Below, in pieces: positions 58,428 through 64,000 of a stretch of DNA of 64,000 bases (within the stretch, counting starts at the first letter, position 1; each line of letters begins with the position of its first letter). The position numbers and the translations under genes are program-made. Source of the stretch: Diplonema japonicum (Eukaryota; Euglenozoa; Diplonemea; Diplonemida; Diplonemidae); contig OZ025744.1 of assembly GCA_964019335.1 (NCBI GenBank), forward strand, positions 186,001 to 250,000, read 5' to 3'. A model generated the notes under the pieces. That model had not been told where the DNA came from, searched no databases, and worked only from the letters and a program-made list of their open reading frames with translations.

Positions 58428-61400
58428 TTAATGAGGAGGCGTGGGTTGCAGCCCGAGGACGGCTGCCATCGACTCATTGGGTTTTTCGTCGAGTGCATTC
58501 CGTTGTAGCAAAGAACTGGGCTCAAGCCCCATCGCAGGCCGAGGGTTCACCGGTATAGGTGGAGCAGGGGGGGGAGGCACTCGAGCACCGCCGCCACCAC
58601 CACCACCTAGACCCCCGATAGCACCTAAGGGAGCGGATGCAAACCCAGGCATTGTGGCAACTGGAGCACCAAAAATAGGAGGCGGAGAAGAGGCCATGAC
58701 GTGGCTAGGCGGGTCCTCTCTTTCTCTTGGCGATGAAACTGCTTTTAAGGACAAAGGTGAAGGCGCGTTTATGTCCCTTGTAGAAACTCTCTTCATCATG
58801 TCACCTTTGTCTTCCACAGGTTTTAACCTAAGACGGTCTTCTGTAAGTTCCGAGTTGATGTTGCTCAAGGATGATGACCCGCTTCCGGGGGACCTTTTCT
58901 TCTCTTTCTTTTTCCTGGTGTGGCTGCCACCGTCTTCGAATAAGTACCCTTCGTTCAAACTAAATTTCTTTGCGGCGGCGCTGTTTTTCAACATTGTGGT
59001 TTCAACGTTGGTGGTGTCGGAGGAGCCTATCTGCCGGAAAGGGGTGTCCTCTTTGAGGAGCTTTGCCACCTTCGCAGTTTTGATGATTCTTTGAATGTTC
59101 TCGGCTGTGTCTGCAGCGTTGTCGTCCGCGTCCTTTTCTCTTTCGAGGATTTTCAACTTGTAGTTTTCAAAGTCCTTTGTGAGCTGTTCGTACTGGACCA
59201 CTTTTGTGTCGTACCTCTCCTTTACCTTTTGCGTTGCGGTGTCGCATTTTTTGATCTTTTTCAACAGTCTTTCTATTTCACCGCCTTTCTTTTTCATCTC
59301 GATCTTGTGCTGGTCTCTGATCTCCTGAGCCTTGCGTGTCATCATTTGTGTCATTTTTGTCTCTTGGTCTTCTAGGTATCCCTTCCAGTAGTTGTCTCGT
59401 TCCTCTCCGATCCGTGCCGAGGCTAGGAGTTTTGTCTGTTGTGATTTTTCGTTCTTTCTCAGCTCGTTGATGACGTCTTGCAGGTTCTTCACCATTCCCT
59501 TGCACTCTACGATAGCGGCGTTGCGGTCGTCCAGCTGCCTCTCCATTGTCGTTACGTCTGCGAACTTGGCCTCTAGGTTTAGCTTGTACCGTTCGAGTTT
59601 TTGTTTTTCCTCGGATACTTCTTGTTTCAGCCCCTCCACGGCTTGTGTGGAGTTTGCTAGTTTTGTGTTTAAGACTTCGACTTCCGTCACCAGCTGTACT
59701 TGTTCCTCCCTGGCTGCGGCAACTTTCCCCACTTCTGCCTCGAACTCCTTTCGTGTGTTTTCCATCTCCGCCGTGAGCTCCTCCATAGTCCCCTGCACCT
59801 CATTCTCCTTCTCCACCATCTTGTCGATCTCGGTCTGCATTCCCGTCTTGTCCTGTTTCTCCATCTCCAACGCCCTTTTGAGCTTCTCGCACTCCGCCTT
59901 GAGCAGGCCGTCCCCTGACGACAGCACCGAGAACGCAGGCGATGTAGGCACATTGGGGGTCTGAGGATTGGCAGATTGTGCATTTGCGGGCTGTCCGGAG
60001 GAAGTGTTCATCACCGAGGCTTCAACGGGGACAGGGGTCTGCTGGGGTTCTGCTTGCTTGACCGGCGCGGCTACTTGAGCGGCTTGCAACAAGGATGGCG
60101 GCTGCCCACTTTGTATCTTTTGCGGAACTAGTGTCTGATCAGGTTTCTGTTGACCAGACTGCGGCTGCAACGGCTCGACTTGTGCCTGAGCTTGCTGCTG
60201 CTGCTGTTGTTGTACAACACCCTGCTGCTGCTGCTGCTGCTGTTGTACCGCACCCTGCTGCTGCTGCTGTACTACACCCTGTTGCTGTTGTTGTGCCACA
60301 CCCTGCTGTTGTTGTACTACACCCTGCTGCTGCTGTTGTTGTACCGCATCCTGCTGTTGTTGTACAACACCCTGCTGCTGCTGCTGTTGTACCGCATCCT
60401 CCTGCTGCTGCTGCTGCTGTGTAGCTTGCTGTTCTCGAACTTCTGGGGCTGGTGCTTGCGTTTTTTGGATCGGGGCCTCAGTTTTCAGTACAGCTTGCGG
60501 TGCTGGAGGGGGCTGGGGATGCAAGGGCTGTGCACCCTCGTCGTTCTTGTTCCGGTAGTGTGTGCGGGGTGATATGCCGTCGTTGGGATGCTGCGGCTGC
60601 TGCGGGATGACAGGGGCGGATGTGTTGATGTTGAGGTCCTGTTGCGCAGGGGAAACCGAGTTGGCGAGCAGTTGGTACTGCTGCTGGTGATGCTGGATCT
60701 CGTTCGAGGCGTGCTGCTTTGTCTGCGCCAACACCGTCTTGAAATGGTGGAGGTCCGCCTGCAGCTTGACATTCTGTGCAGCCAACTCCTGCTCCGAGGC
60801 GGCCACGCTTTGCAAAGAAGCGAGCTCCTCTTTCAGCGCAATGACCACGTCATTCTCGTTCCCCGTCATGTTCACCATTCGCTTCTCGGTCTTCTCCTTC
60901 TCCTTGCTGAGTTTTTTGTAACGGGCAGTTAGGTTCGTCAGCTGGGTTTCAAGCTGTACAATTTGGTCTCCTTGGTCGGGATCTGTCCGGTTCTGCAAGG
61001 CGGGGGTGACCGGTGTTTGGCTTTGCATTCCCGAGAGGAGGTTTCCTTCCAACTCAGCGATCATTTCACGCAAGGTGGTTATCTCTTTGTCCTTAGCGAG
61101 CTTCAAGGAGGAAAGTTCGGATTCTTTTGCGGCGGTGAGCTTTTTACGCTTTTCCTTCTCGGACTCTAGCTTGGCTTTGATGTTCTCCATCCGCGTCAGG
61201 GCTTGCTTGAGGGAATCCTGCGCTTGTGTATTCAGAGCGGCAAGCCTCTCCCTTTCCCGTGTACGTTCGGAAAGTGCCTCGGCCAATGCGGCCTCGTGCT
61301 TCTGACGTTCTTCGCGAAGGGCGTTTTCAGCTTCAGGTGACACAGATGCAGGTGTGTGCTTGATGAGTTGAAGTTGATTTTGAATGGCGTAGGTGTCTAA

Positions 61401-62828
61401 TGGATCGGCGTGGCTGACGTTGGTTTGTGTCACAATGAAGTGCGTTACGATGTCGCGAAGCTCCGCCAGTTGTGTCGTTTCCGTTTGAAGCTGCTGTTGC
61501 AGGACCTCCTTCTCTTTTTCAAAGGACTCTATCTCACGGTGTTTCTCCTTCACAAGCTGGTTCGCCACGGTGACGTCGTGGTTGGCAGCATCAACCCTCT
61601 CCTTCATATCGGTCGCATCACGATCGTGCACCTCGTTGAGGGACTCCACCTCGATTTGAAGCTGCGCCACGCGTTCTTGAAGATGCTCGTTCTCCTCTTC
61701 TAGTTCTTGAAGACCGGCTTCTTCAAATTTTTTCAGTTTGTCCTTCAATTCCTCGACTTTGTTGGATAAATCCGTGATTTTTTGATCCTTGACGTCCATT
61801 TGCACCAACGGTTTGTTTTTAATCTGTTTCGCACGGTCGGCAAATCGCAGCGTTGACACCGTCTCGCTGACGTTGTGTTCAGACGGGTTGATGTTTGCGA
61901 ACATGCAGGTCTTGCTTCCCCCTCCCAAAGAATCCTTCAACAGCATAGTCAACGGCGACGATCGATATGGGATATGTGCTTTTCCCTTTACAATGGTGTC
62001 GATTACAGTACCCAACGCAGAGAGGGAGAGATTGATGTTGCAGCCTTCTTTCAATGCGTCTCCTGTTGTTCCAGTTTTCGACTGTCTTTCTGACCCAGCG
62101 AGGTCGACTAAATTCAGCTTTGATGTAACGCTTCTGATATCGCCGTCCTCGGTGGTTTCTTCCTTTTGGACATAAACTGTGAAGATGGAGTGGGATCTTG
62201 ACGAGTCGCTGTTTAGTTCAGTGGAAGCAACTTTACGTCGTTCCGCGCCTTCGTCCATGAGGCGTAGAAGATCTTGTTTGAACTTCACCTGTGGTTGCGA
62301 TAGGTCTTGGACAAAGAATGTTTTGTCCTTGCTTTCCTTGATTTTTAAGTTGGACATGGATTTTTCGAGGAGATCGCGTGCTTGCCCGTTGTAGAGTTCA
62401 AGGTATGAACAGTACAAGTTGAAGTGTGTGGAACTGCCTGAGCATTCTGTGATATGGTTGAAGATACAGTCGAACGAGCGAGGGATGACACCTGTGCTGT
62501 CGATGGTTCCTGTCATTGTGTAAGTTTTACCGCTACCTGACTGTCCGTAGGCGAATATTGTCGAGTTGAACCCAGCCATGACCGACTCTATCATAGGGGT
62601 GATATACATTGAGAAAATGTCAGCCTGTGAGCTTGTGTTGTTTATTGTTGCGTCGAAGGTCCATCTGTCTGGGTCCCCACACACGTGGTGCACCGTGACC
62701 GTTCCCTCTGAGATGTCCATGTCTACCGCTGATTTGTACCCTTGATCCCTCTCCTTCTGGGAGAGCGGTCTGCATCGAATCAGCACTTTTATGTTCTCTG
62801 CTTCCTTGTCGCCTTTTTTCTTTGACAT
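58428..62828 (-). CDS. N-terminal motor kinesin with polyQ stalk
   Basis: A 1466-residue, single-exon kinesin. The motor domain occupies about 12-345: P-loop AYGQSGSGKT (93-102), switch I NSDSSRSHS (206-214), switch II LVDLAGSER (240-248) and IPYRSSPLTMLLKDSLGG (286-303). A neck and long coiled coils follow (about 350-650 and 960-1260). Between them lies a Gln-rich tract (about 803-880) of QQQQQ blocks separated by GVV/DAV. The tail is Ser-rich, then Pro/Gly-rich (GLGGGGGGGARVPPPPAPP). The motor resembles plus-end kinesins of the kinesin-2 type most, but the stalk gives no clear subfamily. Nine A residues precede the ATG. Confidence 0.93.
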   Translation of the reverse strand: MSKKKGDKEAENIKVLIRCRPLSQKERDQGYKSAVDMDISEGTVTVHHVCGDPDRWTFDATINNTSSQADIFSMYITPMIESVMAGFNSTIFAYGQSGSGKTYTMTGTIDSTGVIPRSFDCIFNHITECSGSSTHFNLYCSYLELYNGQARDLLEKSMSNLKIKESKDKTFFVQDLSQPQVKFKQDLLRLMDEGAERRKVASTELNSDSSRSHSIFTVYVQKEETTEDGDIRSVTSKLNLVDLAGSERQSKTGTTGDALKEGCNINLSLSALGTVIDTIVKGKAHIPYRSSPLTMLLKDSLGGGSKTCMFANINPSEHNVSETVSTLRFADRAKQIKNKPLVQMDVKDQKITDLSNKVEELKDKLKKFEEAGLQELEEENEHLQERVAQLQIEVESLNEVHDRDATDMKERVDAANHDVTVANQLVKEKHREIESFEKEKEVLQQQLQTETTQLAELRDIVTHFIVTQTNVSHADPLDTYAIQNQLQLIKHTPASVSPEAENALREERQKHEAALAEALSERTRERERLAALNTQAQDSLKQALTRMENIKAKLESEKEKRKKLTAAKESELSSLKLAKDKEITTLREMIAELEGNLLSGMQSQTPVTPALQNRTDPDQGDQIVQLETQLTNLTARYKKLSKEKEKTEKRMVNMTGNENDVVIALKEELASLQSVAASEQELAAQNVKLQADLHHFKTVLAQTKQHASNEIQHHQQQYQLLANSVSPAQQDLNINTSAPVIPQQPQHPNDGISPRTHYRNKNDEGAQPLHPQPPPAPQAVLKTEAPIQKTQAPAPEVREQQATQQQQQQEDAVQQQQQQGVVQQQQDAVQQQQQQGVVQQQQGVAQQQQQGVVQQQQQGAVQQQQQQQQGVVQQQQQQQAQAQVEPLQPQSGQQKPDQTLVPQKIQSGQPPSLLQAAQVAAPVKQAEPQQTPVPVEASVMNTSSGQPANAQSANPQTPNVPTSPAFSVLSSGDGLLKAECEKLKRALEMEKQDKTGMQTEIDKMVEKENEVQGTMEELTAEMENTRKEFEAEVGKVAAAREEQVQLVTEVEVLNTKLANSTQAVEGLKQEVSEEKQKLERYKLNLEAKFADVTTMERQLDDRNAAIVECKGMVKNLQDVINELRKNEKSQQTKLLASARIGEERDNYWKGYLEDQETKMTQMMTRKAQEIRDQHKIEMKKKGGEIERLLKKIKKCDTATQKVKERYDTKVVQYEQLTKDFENYKLKILEREKDADDNAADTAENIQRIIKTAKVAKLLKEDTPFRQIGSSDTTNVETTMLKNSAAAKKFSLNEGYLFEDGGSHTRKKKEKKRSPGSGSSSLSNINSELTEDRLRLKPVEDKGDMMKRVSTRDINAPSPLSLKAVSSPREREDPPSHVMASSPPPIFGAPVATMPGFASAPLGAIGGLGGGGGGGARVPPPPAPPIPVNPRPAMGLEPSSLLQRNALDEKPNESMAAVLGLQPTPPH

Positions 62829-62984
62829 TTTTTTTTTTTAAAAAAAGGGAGGGGATCTTTTTTTTTTTGTGTTAGATGCAAGGGGGGGGGGGGGGGGGGG
62901 GGTTTGGGAAGAAAAAAAAAGGAAAAAAAAAAGGGTGTGTAAATTAGTGTTTTTTGGAGAAGTTTTTTTTTTTTTTTTTAAAGT

Positions 62985-63119
62985 TTAGTGGTGAAGTCCC
63001 ACCTTTCCGACGGGTGGTGCTGCAATGTGTACTTTTTTCACTGGTGCGCCTTGTGCCAGACCGGAGTGTCCTTTGATGTGGCCAGGGTGTGCGTTTACAG
63101 CTGCCTCTACTGAAGCACA

Positions 63120-63152
<33 letters not shown>

Positions 63153-63245
63153 CGTTTAGTACCCAAGTGGTGTGTGCACGGCGTCCATCATTTTCAATAC
63201 CACCTCGTCGAAATTCTTCCCGGAGAAACAAGCTCGGTGGGACAT
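62985..63245 (-). CDS. Small two-exon protein, 72 residues
   Basis: Exon 1 (63245-63163) encodes MSHRACFSGKNFDEVVLKMM DAVHTPL. Exon 2 (63120-62985) encodes CASVEAAVNAHPGHIKGHSG and LAQGAPVKKVHIAAPPVGKV GLHH, then TAA. The join at GG|GTACTAAACG and AAAAAG|GTGTGC (intron 42 bp, mostly a 29-nt sense poly-A) creates one Gly codon. An 11-nt poly-A directly precedes the ATG. I recognise no family. It shares an N-terminal pattern (M-S/T-x-R-x-C-x-S/T-G) with the next small gene. Confidence 0.6.
63121..63162 (-). other. Intron with sense poly-A in 72-residue gene
   Basis: 42 bp; donor GTACTAAACG, then about 29 A, acceptor AAAAAG. Phase 2. Confidence 0.55.
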
Positions 63246-63404
63246 TTTTTTTTTCTTCTTTTTTTTTTTTTTGCTTCTCCTGGGTTATTTGTTTTTTTTT
63301 TGGGGGGGAGGGGAAGGGTGGGAGGGGGGAAAAAAAAGAAAAAAGAAATGTGTAGTTGTTTGGTTTCCTCTTTTTTTTTTTTTCTTTTTTCCTACTTATT
63401 ATTT

Positions 63405-63587
63405 TTACTTTCCAGCCGCTTTCCCAGGTGCGAGGCTCAGCTGATGATGCAGCGATGGCCCTTTACCCTTGGGCTTCACAATGGGCCCCTCTGGTTTCGG
63501 CAGTGCGAGGCAGCCTTTTGTCGGCCCGGAAATCGCATCATGAATGTCACCAATAGTGTTGCCAGTCACACACACACGGAAAGTCAT
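63405..63587 (-). CDS. Small protein, 60 residues
   Basis: ATG 63585-63587 follows AAAAAAAAT. The product MTFRVCVTGNTIGDIHDAIS continues GPTKGCLALPKPEGPIVKPK and ends HQLSLAPGKAAGK. The C-terminal half is Pro/Lys/Gly rich. Its start resembles the 72-residue neighbour (M-T-F-R-V-C-V-T-G, with a later Gly-Cys), so the two may be old tandem paralogues. No known domain is recognised. Confidence 0.55.
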   Translation of the reverse strand: MTFRVCVTGNTIGDIHDAISGPTKGCLALPKPEGPIVKPKGKGPSLHHQLSLAPGKAAGK

Positions 63588-64000
63588 ATTTTTTTTATCT
63601 CTTTTTAGTAGTGTAAGTGCACCTTTTTTTTTCTTTTCTTTTTTTTTTTTTTTTTTTTTTTTTAAATCTCTTCCCGTGGTGTATCGAGAAAGTAATGGAG
63701 GAAAATAAAATAAAGGGGGGGCAGGAGATGACACACACGTTCAAAGGAAAAAAAAAGGGAAAATATTTTTTTTTTTCTGGAAAGATATCCCCCCTTTCTT
63801 CCTTTGGGCGGGAGGTGAGTGAAGAAAAAAAGGAGGGGGAGGGAGAGGAAATACTGGGTACGACGAGAAAAGAAGAATAAAAAAATCACTGTGATAGAGG
63901 TGGGGGGGGGGGGGGGGGGGGAGAGAAAGAGAGGGGTAGAGAGGGAAGAAAAGAAAAATGCCACGGCCCATCAGAGAAGAGAAAAGGCGGAAATGGCGAA
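63588..64000. other. Homopolymer-rich right end
   Basis: Poly-T of about 30 nt, purine tracts and a G run of about 20 nt. No supported coding region; a gene may begin beyond the edge. Confidence 0.5.

Noticed and set aside
1-64000. Firm assignment to kinetoplastids
   Set aside because: One-strand gene order fits, but several cis-spliced introns in so short a window are atypical for kinetoplastids; only a weak euglenozoan suggestion is kept.

Overview
This window is nuclear DNA from a unicellular eukaryote. It shows proteasome, kinesin, KIN17, mitochondrial inner-membrane-protease and long-form tRNase Z genes, eukaryotic tRNAs, GT-AG introns and remnants of eukaryotic DNA transposons. Every protein-coding gene I regard as host-derived lies on the minus strand across all 64 kb. 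Together with an ankyrin-PFKFB fusion of a kind I associate with kinetoplastids, this one-way layout points weakly to Euglenozoa (a diplonemid or kinetoplastid relative). The lineage call is an inference and is not secure. The code is standard: TGA, TAA and TAG all act as stops. Intergenic DNA is dominated by homopolymer runs (poly-A/T up to about 50 nt, poly-G/C up to about 27 nt).

Layout. 1-8.4 kb: compact single-copy genes (enoyl-CoA hydratase start, SERF-like, AlkB-like, KIN17, IMP2-like protease, tRNA-Gln, proteasome beta-6, tRNase Z). 8.4-12.6 kb: an inverted tRNA-Ser pair, a minisatellite, a zinc-knuckle remnant and a decayed pogo-like transposon. 12.6-27 kb: four tandem receptor genes with a Cache-like ectodomain and a class III cyclase-homology domain, separated by inverted-repeat elements and transposase debris. 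27.5-37.7 kb: ordinary genes, three of which are spliced or probably spliced (a lysine-rich protein, a coiled-coil protein without introns, a small 88-aa gene, ankyrin-PFKFB, JmjC oxygenase, glutathione peroxidase, cyclophilin, a helical-repeat protein). 37.7-42.4 kb: repeats, including a 279-bp MITE. 42.4-57.8 kb: four more receptor genes, two inside an almost perfect 3.6-kb tandem duplication, plus a 1.6-kb TIR element with a SAP-domain ORF. 58.4-62.8 kb: a 1466-aa kinesin. 62.9-63.6 kb: two tiny genes that may be paralogues.

The most distinctive content is the eight-gene receptor array. All eight have near-identical N-termini (about 75 aa) and near-identical membrane-proximal, transmembrane and cytoplasmic halves, but strongly diverged ectodomain cores. 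The constant parts are mosaics of a few shared variants, as expected from gene conversion. The cyclase-like domain lacks one metal-binding Asp and other catalytic residues. The second theme is sense-strand poly(A): it sits directly in front of many start codons and forms most of each tiny intron (42-113 bp).
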